Origin: Streptomyces sp. A0642 | GTDB lineage: Bacteria > Actinomycetota > Actinomycetes > Streptomycetales > Streptomycetaceae | Assembly: GCF_004795105.1 (NCBI RefSeq) | Contig: NZ_SSBL01000003.1 | Span: 1-64,000 of the forward strand | Direction of reading: 5' to 3' | DNA: 64,000 nt | Shown here: one piece after another, positions 54,465 through 62,476 of the stretch | Layout of the letters: each line of letters begins with the position of its first letter | Numbering within the stretch: position 1 is the first letter of the stretch | Translations under genes and position numbers: made by a program | The notes under the pieces: model-generated | Seen by the model: the letters and a program-made list of their open reading frames with translations, nothing else | Database searches by the model: none | What the model was told of the DNA's origin: nothing

Positions 54465-56309
54465 ATGCCCGTGCCCACGCAAGAACTGAAACTTCAGATC
54501 GTCAACGCGGCCACGGGGAAGATCCTCGGTGCCAGGTCCACGCCGGGAACGGACGGGGCACTGGTCGTGCGTGACTTCCCTGACGGGGGTCCGGACCCGG
54601 AGCAATGGCAGTTCACCCCCGTGCAAGCGCAGGGCGGACAAACACGAGACGAGCAGGCCTATGTGATCCGCAACGCGGCCTGCGACAAGGTCCTCGACAA
54701 CCCCGCCGCCGCGGACCGCGGCATCCGCCAATGGGATGCCGCCGCCGGCAAGAAGGCCCAGCAGTGGCGCATGGTCCCCGTCGAGAACGAAGCGGGCCTC
54801 TACTTCATCGAAGACGCCACCGGCGGCGCCGTTCTCGACCTCGCCGACCCCGCAGCGGACGAGATCAGGGTCGTCCTGCGCGAGTACGACGACAGCGTGG
54901 CAAGCCAACACTGGCGGTTCGCCCCGGCCGCCCCCGAGCGCACGAGCGATCCCGTGCTGCGCTTTGGACCACTCAGCCACTGGAGCAGCCGCCAGTCCTG
55001 GCGGCTGCTCCGCTCGGCCGCGCTGCGGCCGGCACCCGACGCGACACCCTCCTTCAGCGACATGCTGCTGGTCGTCAACCGGTTCGGAAGCGACCAGAAC
55101 GCCGGCGCGTGGCAGAACGTCGGAGCCAGCAGCTCAACCGGCGGGCAGCCGGGCCGGTGGGCCGGGCTCGGTGACCGGTTCCCCGCCGACACCACCGGAG
55201 CAGGGCAAGCGGACATCGTAGGGCTCAAACCCGCGAAGGGAGCTGTGACGGCCGCCGGCAAAGGCGACGGCACCTTCAAGGACGACGAGCGCGTCCTGCA
55301 CCCACCCGTACCCTCCCCGAGCCCCAAGGACCTGTGGACCCTCGCGGACACGACGGGTGACGGCAGGCCCGACGTCGTCGTCCTCGCCGGCGACGGTGTC
55401 CGCGTGTTCCTGCAGGACGAGAACAAGAAATTCACGCCCGCGAGCGGCGAGCCGGTCATCAAGGCGTTCGGCCACGGGCAGCCGGCCGGCGGGTGGGCTG
55501 CCGACAAGCATCCCCGCTTCCTCACCGACACCACCGGGGACGGCCGCGCCGACATCGTCGGCTTCCACGACGACGGCGTCTGGATCTCACTCCAGGACGA
55601 GGAAGGGAAGTTCGCACCACTCGCCGCGGAACCGGCTCTCCGGGCATTCGGCCACGACGAGAAGGCGGGCGGGTGGGTTGCCGACAGGCATCCCCGCTTC
55701 GTCACCGACACCACCGGTGATGGTCGCGCCGACATCGTCGGCTTCCACGACGACGGCGTCTGGATCTCACTCCAGGACGAGGAAGGGAAGTTCGCAGACC
55801 CTCTGTGGATCCTCGACGACTTCGGGGTCGACCAGGGGTGGAGCTCGGTCGAGGAGCACCCCCGGTCCCTAATCCGGACCGCCGACGGCGGAGCTGTGGA
55901 CATTGTCGGGTTCGGCCCGCAGGGCGTCGTCCTCGCACGTGGGTGCGGCGACGGCACCTTCGAGCCCTCCCAGCTCGTCCTGAACGACTTCGGGCTTGCC
56001 CAGGGATGGACGAGCAAGAAGCACCTGAGGTTCCTCGCCGATGTCACCGGCGACGGCAACCCCGACATCGTCGGCTTCGGCGACGAAGGGGTCTGGGTGT
56101 CGCACAACTGCGGCGACGGCCGGTTCGAGCAGGCGCAGCTGGTGTGCCGCGGCTTCGGCTACAACGACGACGCCGGCGCCTGGCGCGTCGGCCACCACCC
56201 CCGCTTCGTCGCCGACATCACCGGTGACAAACGCGTCGACATCGTCGGCTTCGGCGGACCGGGCGTGTATGTGGCCCGCAACCTCTTCCGCCGCTTCAGA
56301 ACCCGATAA
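54465..56309 (+). CDS. ricin-type lectin fused to an FG-GAP/VCBS beta-propeller
   Basis: This 614-residue protein has no signal peptide. Residues 1-155 form a ricin-B trefoil with three QxW motifs (EQWQFTP, QQWRMVP, QHWRFAP). Residues 165-614 hold about seven FG-GAP repeats with calcium-loop motifs such as DTTGDGRADIVGF. Two repeats are nearly identical in DNA. GGAAGAGG precedes the ATG. The domain order is the reverse of the NHL-ricin protein at 50015, so the island encodes two lectin-propeller proteins flanking the candidate pore former. It probably binds glycans outside the cell. Confidence 0.85.
   Translation: MPVPTQELKLQIVNAATGKILGARSTPGTDGALVVRDFPDGGPDPEQWQFTPVQAQGGQTRDEQAYVIRNAACDKVLDNPAAADRGIRQWDAAAGKKAQQWRMVPVENEAGLYFIEDATGGAVLDLADPAADEIRVVLREYDDSVASQHWRFAPAAPERTSDPVLRFGPLSHWSSRQSWRLLRSAALRPAPDATPSFSDMLLVVNRFGSDQNAGAWQNVGASSSTGGQPGRWAGLGDRFPADTTGAGQADIVGLKPAKGAVTAAGKGDGTFKDDERVLHPPVPSPSPKDLWTLADTTGDGRPDVVVLAGDGVRVFLQDENKKFTPASGEPVIKAFGHGQPAGGWAADKHPRFLTDTTGDGRADIVGFHDDGVWISLQDEEGKFAPLAAEPALRAFGHDEKAGGWVADRHPRFVTDTTGDGRADIVGFHDDGVWISLQDEEGKFADPLWILDDFGVDQGWSSVEEHPRSLIRTADGGAVDIVGFGPQGVVLARGCGDGTFEPSQLVLNDFGLAQGWTSKKHLRFLADVTGDGNPDIVGFGDEGVWVSHNCGDGRFEQAQLVCRGFGYNDDAGAWRVGHHPRFVADITGDKRVDIVGFGGPGVYVARNLFRRFRTR
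55501..55796 (+). repeat. nearly identical 180-base repeat inside the FG-GAP gene
   Basis: Bases 55501-55616 and 55681-55796 differ at only a few positions, with a period of 180 bases (60 residues). Silent sites are also conserved, which indicates recent duplication or gene conversion between propeller blades rather than protein-level selection alone. Confidence 0.85.
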
Positions 56310-56482
56310 CCCTCCAAGGCCCTCCACCGCTACAGCACGGCGACCGGCCATCGGCGGCGAGGACGGCTACCGGACCGTCCAGCTCGACATCAATGACCGC
56401 GCACGCAACGTCACCGCCGCACCCGGCCGGTGCTGAACCAGCCAGTCGGTGCAGGGCGCGCCGCCCCGCGGCTTGCAGGCTA

Positions 56483-56644
56483 AGGGCTGTCCCGCAATTC
56501 CTGGCGGGCGCGCGACGCCAGCTACGGCACCTCGCCGCGTTGTCGAAACGCCCGAATACATCCAGTATGCGGGCGCCTCTCCGCCTTGCGATGCACCGCA
56601 TCTGACGCCGCGCGCTGATCCACCAGGAATTGCGGGACAGCCCT
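56483..56644. mobile_element. 162-base MITE, copy 2
   Basis: Same terminal inverted repeats as copy 1 (34539-34700), here flanked on both sides by TA (56481-56482, 56645-56646), the expected target duplication. Only about five bases differ from copy 1. No coding capacity. It sits between the FG-GAP gene and the convergent secreted FG-GAP gene. The remaining bases between 56310 and 56910 hold no gene. Confidence 0.9.
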
Positions 56645-56802
56645 TAGCGACCGCACCGCCTACGACTGAAGGGCCGTGGTGCGGCTGATGACCAAGCGGC
56701 CCCTCGGTGTCGTACCAGCCGCACCGCAGCGCCCGAGGCCGGGGAGCCGGCGAGAGCTTCGACGATTGCCTCGAATCGTCCCGCGGACCTGTGATCCCTG
56801 CT

Positions 56803-56820
56803 AGCCCCTCACAAGGGGCT
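56803..56820. terminator. hairpin between convergent FG-GAP genes
   Basis: AGCCCCT-CACA-AGGGGCT is a perfect 7-base hairpin about 90 bases beyond the 3' end of the minus-strand gene (56911). It can stop transcription from either side. No T-tract follows. Confidence 0.45.
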
Positions 56821-56910
56821 GGCTGGGGCGGTGACGGGTTCTTGCAGGGGTGCGTTGGCCGACGCCGGCTCCCGGCGCTTCACCCATCGCCGGCTGGGCA
56901 TCACCGGGTC

Positions 56911-59133
56911 TCAGACCACGTTGTTGAACTTGGTGCTCTCGCCCGAGTACAGCGATGTCGTCTGACGGCTGAAGGGGGCGGTGGCGGAACCCGTCGAGCG
57001 GTAGACGTACGTGCCGCCCGACCCGTACGCGATCAGGTCCGGGCGTCCGTCGCTGTCAAGGTCACCGGCGCCGACGAGCTGGGAGAAGGCGCCCCAACCG
57101 CCGCCGATCTTCACTCGGGCGGTGAAGCCGCCGGTGCCGTTGCCCTGGTACAGCCAGAGGACCCCGTGGGTGTCGCGGGCGACCAGGTCCCCGGCGGCCG
57201 TACCGGCGATGTTGCCGACGGCCGTGAGTTGGTTGTAGATCTGCCAGCCGCCGCCGACCTTCACCCGGGGCGCGTACGGCTTCGCGTAGTTGCCGGTGCC
57301 CTTGTAGAACCACAGGACTCCGGCGCCGTCCGTGGCCACCAGGTCGGGATGGCCGTCGCCGTCGAGGTCAGATCCGCCGGCGAGCTTCTTGTAGATCTGC
57401 CAGCCGGCACCGACCTGCACGCGCGGTGCGAACGTGCCGTCGCCCTTGGCCAGGTAGAGCCACTGAACGCCAGAGCCGTCGACGGCGATCACATCGCCGG
57501 GGGTGGCACCGCCGACGTTGCCGACGGCCTCGATCTGCTTGTAGGTACCCCAGCCCGCGCCGATCTTGGTGCGCTGGACGGATTTGACCTGACCGTTGAC
57601 CGGACGGTCCCGCAGGTCGTCGCGCCACAGCACGCCGGAGGCGTCCCGGGCGAGGACGTCGGTGGAGCCGTTGTTGGTGTAGTCGTGCGGGTTGGCCGTG
57701 CGGACAAGGTTCATCAGCCAGCCCTGGTAGGCGGGATCGCCGACGCCGTCGAGCAGCGCCGCCTCGGCCTCCACCCCGTACATGCCGTTCGGCGCGTCCA
57801 CCCCGCCGATGACACCGTCCCAGTCGAAGGAGAACCGGGTGCCGGACGCGGGCGCGGTCAAGCGCTTCGTGAACTTCTTGCCGGTGACGGTGTGCGTGAG
57901 CGTGACGTCCAGGTAGGCGTCGGCCCGCGACAGCGTCCAGCCCAGGGGTACCTTGCCGCCGGTCTTGTCGAGGTCCACCGTGCCGGGGACGTGTACCTGC
58001 TGAATCTCCAGCGGGGGCATCACCTGGCCCGTCTCGGCGACCTTGGTGACCGTCGGCATGCCGTCCGGACCGGGCGCGACGCGGAACAGCCCGTCGCCGT
58101 CGGCGTCCCGGCTGCCTCTCAGCACCGCTCTGCCGTCGGCCGAGGACTCCGAATCCGACGCCGTTATGCCGAGGTCGCGAATCTCGCCGCTGGTCAGGGA
58201 GACGGCCTTGGCATGTGTCCAGTAGGCGCCGTACACCAGCCAGTCGCCCACCAGCTCGTAACACCAATCGTCGACGACGTGGCCCAGAAGGGTCTTCCTC
58301 TCCTCGCCCGTCTTGCGGTCGACGGACGTGACGTAGACCTCTTCGTTTTCCGGCTCGTCGAGCCAGGCCACGTGCGAAGCGGAGAACGTCAGGTGGCCGG
58401 AGTCGTGGTTGTACCCGGACTGGGCCGAGGAGTAGGTCTCAGTCACCGTTCCAGCCGCCACGTCGACCAGGGCCCGGTGGCCGGTGCGCCCGTCCGGCGG
58501 GCCCGCCGCGTACCTGACGAGAACGGAGCCCCCGAGGAGCGTCGAGCCGCTGAACTCGGTGGCATCCTTCGGCAGGCCCGTAATCTTGCGGGTGGTCGTC
58601 GTGGCGCCGTCCTTGGTCACGACGTGCAATTCGGCCTGGCCGGCCTCGTTCATCACCTGGGCGAGCACGCTCGTCGGACTCAGCGTGGCCACGTAGCTGC
58701 CGTTCAGCGCGCCGAGGTTGATGTCCACGCCTGGGGCTGCCGGGTCGGCCATGTTCCACAAGGTGATCGACTGCATGAACACGGGCCGGCTGTCATCGCC
58801 GACGACGGCCACGTCGGTGCCCGCCAGGGCGTAGCCGCCGTCCTTGGGATGCCGGAGCCGCTTGGAGGCTCCTCCGTTGTACGGCGTCCAGACCAGGTCC
58901 GTGATGCGGTCGACGTCGTCGTAGTCGTACGTGAAGAACCCGCTGGTGCCCGCGCCCGCGAGGTAGAAACCGTCGGGGTAGACGGGAAGAGTGGCGTCGG
59001 ACTGCTCGGACGAAGCCGATGTCGTCGCGAACGCGGCCGGGGCGGTTGTCAGCGTGCCGGCGCCGAGGGCACTGACCGCGAGGACGGCCGTGACGGCGGT
59101 GGCGAGGCGGCTGCGGGCGGTGCGGAGTTGCAA
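56911..59133 (-). CDS. secreted FG-GAP/VCBS-repeat protein
   Basis: This 740-residue protein has a signal peptide (MQLRTARSRLATAVTAVLAV, cleavage after AAFA). Residues 45-430 resemble a propeller of WD/TolB type. A FlgD-like segment (GTRFSFDWDGVIGGVDAPNG) precedes four to five C-terminal FG-GAP repeats (GGSDLDGDGHPDLVATDGAG). This architecture is common in secreted Streptomyces proteins of unknown function. A TTG at 59133 with GGGGG upstream is chosen because no ATG or GTG fits before the signal peptide. A long hairpin lies in the leader. Confidence 0.82.
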   Translation of the reverse strand: MQLRTARSRLATAVTAVLAVSALGAGTLTTAPAAFATTSASSEQSDATLPVYPDGFYLAGAGTSGFFTYDYDDVDRITDLVWTPYNGGASKRLRHPKDGGYALAGTDVAVVGDDSRPVFMQSITLWNMADPAAPGVDINLGALNGSYVATLSPTSVLAQVMNEAGQAELHVVTKDGATTTTRKITGLPKDATEFSGSTLLGGSVLVRYAAGPPDGRTGHRALVDVAAGTVTETYSSAQSGYNHDSGHLTFSASHVAWLDEPENEEVYVTSVDRKTGEERKTLLGHVVDDWCYELVGDWLVYGAYWTHAKAVSLTSGEIRDLGITASDSESSADGRAVLRGSRDADGDGLFRVAPGPDGMPTVTKVAETGQVMPPLEIQQVHVPGTVDLDKTGGKVPLGWTLSRADAYLDVTLTHTVTGKKFTKRLTAPASGTRFSFDWDGVIGGVDAPNGMYGVEAEAALLDGVGDPAYQGWLMNLVRTANPHDYTNNGSTDVLARDASGVLWRDDLRDRPVNGQVKSVQRTKIGAGWGTYKQIEAVGNVGGATPGDVIAVDGSGVQWLYLAKGDGTFAPRVQVGAGWQIYKKLAGGSDLDGDGHPDLVATDGAGVLWFYKGTGNYAKPYAPRVKVGGGWQIYNQLTAVGNIAGTAAGDLVARDTHGVLWLYQGNGTGGFTARVKIGGGWGAFSQLVGAGDLDSDGRPDLIAYGSGGTYVYRSTGSATAPFSRQTTSLYSGESTKFNNVV

Positions 59134-59148
59134 GGTGAGGCCCCCAAC

Positions 59149-59191
59149 GAGTCTGGGTCGGACACGGAAATGCCGTGCCCGACCCAGACTC
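59149..59191 (-). promoter_or_regulatory. leader hairpin of the secreted FG-GAP gene
   Basis: Nineteen-base arms (59149-59167, 59173-59191) with one mismatch flank a 5-base loop. On the minus strand the hairpin ends 15 bases before the TTG start, next to the ribosome-binding site. It could stabilise the message, attenuate transcription, or be a protein-binding palindrome. No T-tract follows. Confidence 0.6.
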
Positions 59192-59502
59192 GCGAGCGGC
59201 TCGAATGGTTGTGTGGAAAGCCCGCGGCTATGTTGCCGCGCCACTTCGATCCCTCGGATGCCTGTATGCAGCCGGATCCCGGCGACCGCCCTCGCCGCTT
59301 GCCTCCCAGACTGCAAGAGTGACGGTGATCACGGACACCCTTCGGAGGGCGCTGCGTAGGCTTGTGCAGTCGTCGCGGTGGGGTCCAGGAGGGCGGGCGA
59401 AGCTCTCCTGCAATCACCTGACGGCACGTCAGGAAAGTCGGCAAGTGGTCAGCATGAGTCCTGGAAAACCTGGGCAATGCTGCCCGAACATGCGACTCGT
59501 TG

Positions 59503-59568
59503 TAGGGTAGGAAACCGCCTTTGACCTGCAAAAACGCAGGCAGGGAGCCTATGTCCAGGAGTACCTCG
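59503..59568 (+). promoter_or_regulatory. panD promoter and structured leader
   Basis: TAGGGT (59503-59508) is a typical Streptomyces -10. The leader contains the hairpin CCTGC-AAAAAC-GCAGG (59525-59540), then CAGGGAGCC and the AGGAG ribosome-binding site (59557-59561). The same blocks occur in the truncated copy at 30439-30587 with a longer stem, which argues that the hairpin is a real conserved element. Confidence 0.6.
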
Positions 59569-59994
59569 ATGATGCGTACCATGTTCAAGTCCAAGATCCA
59601 CCGCGCTACCGTCACCCAGGCCGATCTGCACTACGTCGGCTCCGTCACGGTCGACGCCGCGCTGATGGAAGCCGCCGACCTGCTGCCCGGTGAGCTGGTG
59701 CACATCGTGGACATCGACAACGGCGCCCGGCTCGAGACCTACGTGATCGAGGGCGAGCGCGGCTCCGGTGTCATCGGGATCAACGGCGCCGCCGCCCACC
59801 TCGTGCACCCCGGTGACCTGGTCATTCTGATCAGCTATGCGCAGGTCGACGATGCCGAGGCGCGCGGGCTGATTCCGCGTATCGTCCATGTCGACGCGGA
59901 CAACCGGATCGTCGAGCTCGGCGCCGACGCCTCCGCGCCCGTGCCGGGATCCGACACCGAGCGCAGCCCGCACGCCGTGCCCGCGGCGCACTGA
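59569..59994 (+). CDS. panD: aspartate 1-decarboxylase
   Basis: This 141-residue protein makes beta-alanine for pantothenate. It starts [20 protein letters not shown]. The self-cleavage site that forms the pyruvoyl group is Gly24-Ser25 in HYVGSVTVD. Later motifs [20 protein letters not shown] and [10 protein letters not shown] are intact. AGGAG lies 7 bases before the ATG; an in-frame ATG at 59551 lacks one. The C-terminal extension is normal for Streptomyces. No other pan genes are adjacent. Confidence 0.95.
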   Translation: MMRTMFKSKIHRATVTQADLHYVGSVTVDAALMEAADLLPGELVHIVDIDNGARLETYVIEGERGSGVIGINGAAAHLVHPGDLVILISYAQVDDAEARGLIPRIVHVDADNRIVELGADASAPVPGSDTERSPHAVPAAH

Positions 59995-60340
59995 CGCGCT
60001 CACCGAGCGACATCCGCGACGACCGGGCGGCGGGCAAGCTGCTCGCATACGTGGGCGGCGAGGCCGCCGGGGTCATCGTGTACTTCGTGCTGGACGGGAC
60101 GCCCCCGGCCCTCATCGCCGTGCACACCGTCGTCGAGCGGGGGCACGAGGGCAAGGGCATCGGAGTTCTCTGGTGGGGGAGTTCTACGCCCTCGCCGCCC
60201 GCGAGGGCGTCCCGGTCGTCCCGCTCTGCCCGTACGCCGCGACATGGGCGTCGCGCCACCCCGGCCAGGCCCCCGAGGCCCCGGCGGAGCTGGTGGAGCG
60301 GGCCATGAGGGAGCTTGCCTTCCGTCCCGGACTGTACTGA
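59995..60340 (+). pseudogene. GNAT acetyltransferase with a frameshift
   Basis: The first part reads SDIRDDRAAGKLLAYVGGEA and FVLDGTPPALIAVHTVVERG, then HEGKGIG, the acetyl-CoA loop. One base is missing near 60162, and the correct continuation SLVGEFYALAAREGVPVVPL with CPYAATWASRHP lies in another frame. The joined protein would be a YjdJ-type GNAT of about 110 residues. No start codon is clear before GTG 60051. A sequencing error is possible. Confidence 0.72.
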
Positions 60341-60390
60341 TCATCGGGCGGCCATAGGGGGCGGTCCGGGGCCCCGGTAGCGTGTCGCGG

Positions 60391-61029
60391 ATGAGCCTCG
60401 CACTCCTGCACACCTCCCCGGTCCACGTCCCCGTCTTCGACGCCCTGCGTGATGCCCACCATCCGGGGCTCGTCGTGCGCCACCTGGTGTACGAGGACCT
60501 GCTCGGCCGGGCGGGTGCGCTCGGGCCGGAGGCGGTGGCGGGCGATGTCGAGGCACTGGTGAACCGTGCCGTCGCCGACGGGGCCGCCGCCGTGCTCTGC
60601 ACCTGTTCGACGATCGGCGGGGTCGCCGAGGCCGCCGGGGTGCGGCTCGGCGTGCCGGTCCTGCGCGTCGACCGGCCGATGGCGGCCGCGGCCGTGCGTG
60701 CGGGGCGGGTCGCCGTCCTGGCGGCGCACCCCGCCACGCTGGAGCCGACCCGCGCGCTGCTCGCGCAGGAGGCCGAGCGGGCGGGGGAGCGGGCCGTGGA
60801 CGTGCGCACCGTTCTGGTCGAGGGCGCGTGGGAGCGCTTCGAGGCCGGTGATCAGGACGGGTACCTGGATCTCGTGGCGGCCGCGGTCGACGCCGTGACC
60901 GACGCCGACGTGATCGTGCTGGCCCAGGCGTCGATGGCGGGCGCGGTCACCCGTTCGCAGACCCTGACCCCGGTGCTGTCCAGCCCCCGGCCCGGCCTGG
61001 ATGCCGCGGTGGCCGCGGCCGCGCGCTGA
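60391..61029 (+). CDS. Asp/Glu/hydantoin racemase-family protein
   Basis: This 212-residue protein has two half-domains each with a Cys/Ala-rich loop: AVLCTCSTIGGVAEAAG (catalytic-type Cys) and DVIVLAQASMAGAV, where the second Cys of two-base racemases is replaced by Ala. GRVAVLAAHPATLEPTRALL is typical. With only one Cys it may be a decarboxylase or isomerase rather than a true racemase. The ATG at 60391 is chosen; GTG at 60382 is possible. Confidence 0.75.
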   Translation: MSLALLHTSPVHVPVFDALRDAHHPGLVVRHLVYEDLLGRAGALGPEAVAGDVEALVNRAVADGAAAVLCTCSTIGGVAEAAGVRLGVPVLRVDRPMAAAAVRAGRVAVLAAHPATLEPTRALLAQEAERAGERAVDVRTVLVEGAWERFEAGDQDGYLDLVAAAVDAVTDADVIVLAQASMAGAVTRSQTLTPVLSSPRPGLDAAVAAAAR

Positions 61030-61175
61030 CGGGCCCCCTGCGGCCGGCGGGACTGCCGCGAGGACGTGTGGGCCGGCTGGAGCATCCGCAGTCCGTACGT
61101 GTGGACTCGCCGGGCGCGGGCAGCCGCTCCGGGAGACGGTGGAAGAGATCCACCCCGACCGTTCGGAGGCCCGAG

Positions 61176-61400
61176 ATGACCCACCCGTTCCCCGATCCGG
61201 TACCGCCGGCGCCCACCCCCGGGCCGCTGCCCGGGCCGCCTCAGCCGCTGCCGGAGCCGACACCGCCTTCGCCCGGCCCCGGGCCGACACCGCCCAATCC
61301 GACACCGCCGGGCCCGGCGCCCGACCCGATTCCGCAGCCCCCCGCGCCGAACCCCGAGCCGGTGCCGCCGCCCGAGCCGGAGCCCTCACCGGTCGGCTGA
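61176..61400 (+). CDS. proline-rich small protein (74 residues)
   Basis: After MTHPFPDPVPPAPTPGPLPG almost every second residue is Pro (PPSPGPGPTPPNPTPPGPAP and onward). GGAGG is 7 bases before the ATG, which supports translation. No membrane segment. Similar short Pro-rich proteins are frequent in Streptomyces. Many Pro-Pro stretches would require EF-P for translation. Confidence 0.6.
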   Translation: MTHPFPDPVPPAPTPGPLPGPPQPLPEPTPPSPGPGPTPPNPTPPGPAPDPIPQPPAPNPEPVPPPEPEPSPVG

Positions 61401-61471
61401 CCGGAGCCGGCGGGTCCGAGTCCTCACCGGTGGGGCGACCGGAACCGGCCCGGGCCTGCGTCATCCTCGGC

Positions 61472-61915
61472 TCAGCCCTCGGCCAGCACGGCGTTGGCCC
61501 GGGCGGTGACCTCCGTCAGGACCCGGGCGGCCGTCGCCAGGTCCTCGGCCGGCAGGTCCGCGTACAGACGAGTGGTGATCTCGGCGATGCCGGCCCGGTG
61601 CCTACGGTGCAGTGCGTCGCCCGCGGCCGTCTGGGCCAGCCGTGCGGCGTCTCCCGGCTGTTCCTCCAGCAGTCCCTGCGTGATCAGGCCGGCGAGGACC
61701 GCCTCCACGGTCAGGGTGTCGGTCTTCAGCGTGGAGGTCATGCGCTCGACGAGCCGGTGGCGCTCGATGCTCCCGCCGTTGTCCGCCGTGGCGTTCAGGG
61801 CGACGGACTCGTGGAAGGTGGTGCCGTCGGCCGCCAGCAGTCCCTCCAGGACGGCGCGGGTGGCGTAGTGGGCCTGGCCGATGACCTGGCCGTTGACGGT
61901 CGGTGCTGCGGTCAC
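61472..61915 (-). CDS. MarR-like winged-helix protein (147 residues)
   Basis: The pattern QAHYATRAVLEGLLAADGTT, VERMTSTLKTDTLTVEAVLA and TRLYADLPAEDLATAARVLT follows MarR proteins, but the recognition helix is weakly conserved. It overlaps the preceding MarR gene by four bases (ATGA), so both are made together. It might form a heterodimer with it or sense a ligand without binding DNA. Confidence 0.7.
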   Translation of the reverse strand: MTAAPTVNGQVIGQAHYATRAVLEGLLAADGTTFHESVALNATADNGGSIERHRLVERMTSTLKTDTLTVEAVLAGLITQGLLEEQPGDAARLAQTAAGDALHRRHRAGIAEITTRLYADLPAEDLATAARVLTEVTARANAVLAEG

Positions 61916-62397
61916 GATGACTCCTTGGTCGAAGGCTCGGTGAGTACGGGAACCGGCACGTCGAGCAGTGCCGTCAGTGCGTGGGTGAACGCCTCGGTGC
62001 CCGGCCCCTCCAGGCCCCCCAGAGGCGCGAGGAGCCCGTCGACGATCCGGCGGACCACCTCGACCGCGCGGCCTGACACCGCGAGGCCCTCATCGGTCAG
62101 GGACAGGCGGACGGCCCGCGTGTCGGCGGGGTCGGGTGCCCGTTCGACGAGTCCGGCGGCCTCGAGGCCGCGCGCCAGTTTCGAGACGTAGAGCGCTTCG
62201 AGCCCCGTGTGGTCGGCGAGTGCGCGCTGACTCGGCCGCAGCCCGGACCTTTGCATCCCCCACAGGGAACCCAGGAGCGAGTACTGGGCGTGCGTCAGCC
62301 CGAGGGGCGCGAGGGCCCGGTCGATGGCCACCCGCCATTTCATCGACAGTCGCCAGACGAGGAAGCCGGGGGTCGCACTCTCGGTCGTGTTGCTCAT
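61912..62397 (-). CDS. MarR-family transcriptional regulator
   Basis: This 161-residue canonical MarR has LTHAQYSLLGSLWGMQRSGL, an HTH (SQRALADHTGLEALYVSKLA) and a wing RAPDPADTRAVRLSLTDEGL. It is the first gene of a two-gene unit with a second MarR-like protein. Direct repeats just upstream are the likely operator for autoregulation. It is divergent from nothing; the gene on the right is on the same strand. Confidence 0.88.
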   Translation of the reverse strand: MSNTTESATPGFLVWRLSMKWRVAIDRALAPLGLTHAQYSLLGSLWGMQRSGLRPSQRALADHTGLEALYVSKLARGLEAAGLVERAPDPADTRAVRLSLTDEGLAVSGRAVEVVRRIVDGLLAPLGGLEGPGTEAFTHALTALLDVPVPVLTEPSTKESS

Positions 62398-62414
62398 GGC
62401 CGATACAATACATA

Positions 62415-62436
62415 GCTACTATATCCATGGCTACTA
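62415..62436. promoter_or_regulatory. operator-like repeats upstream of the MarR pair
   Basis: GCTACTA occurs twice (62415-62421 and 62430-62436), 15 bases apart, in an AT-rich patch with TAGCTA and CCATGG palindromes, starting 18 bases before the ATG at 62397. The placement suits autoregulation by the MarR proteins. Confidence 0.5.
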
Positions 62437-62476
62437 AATATCGAAGCGGTCGTCGGGGAACTCCCCGGGGCCGGGT

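Noticed and set aside
56707..59322. An 871-codon plus-strand open frame
   Set aside because: It is antisense to the secreted FG-GAP gene, whose FG-GAP repeats and signal peptide are on the minus strand.
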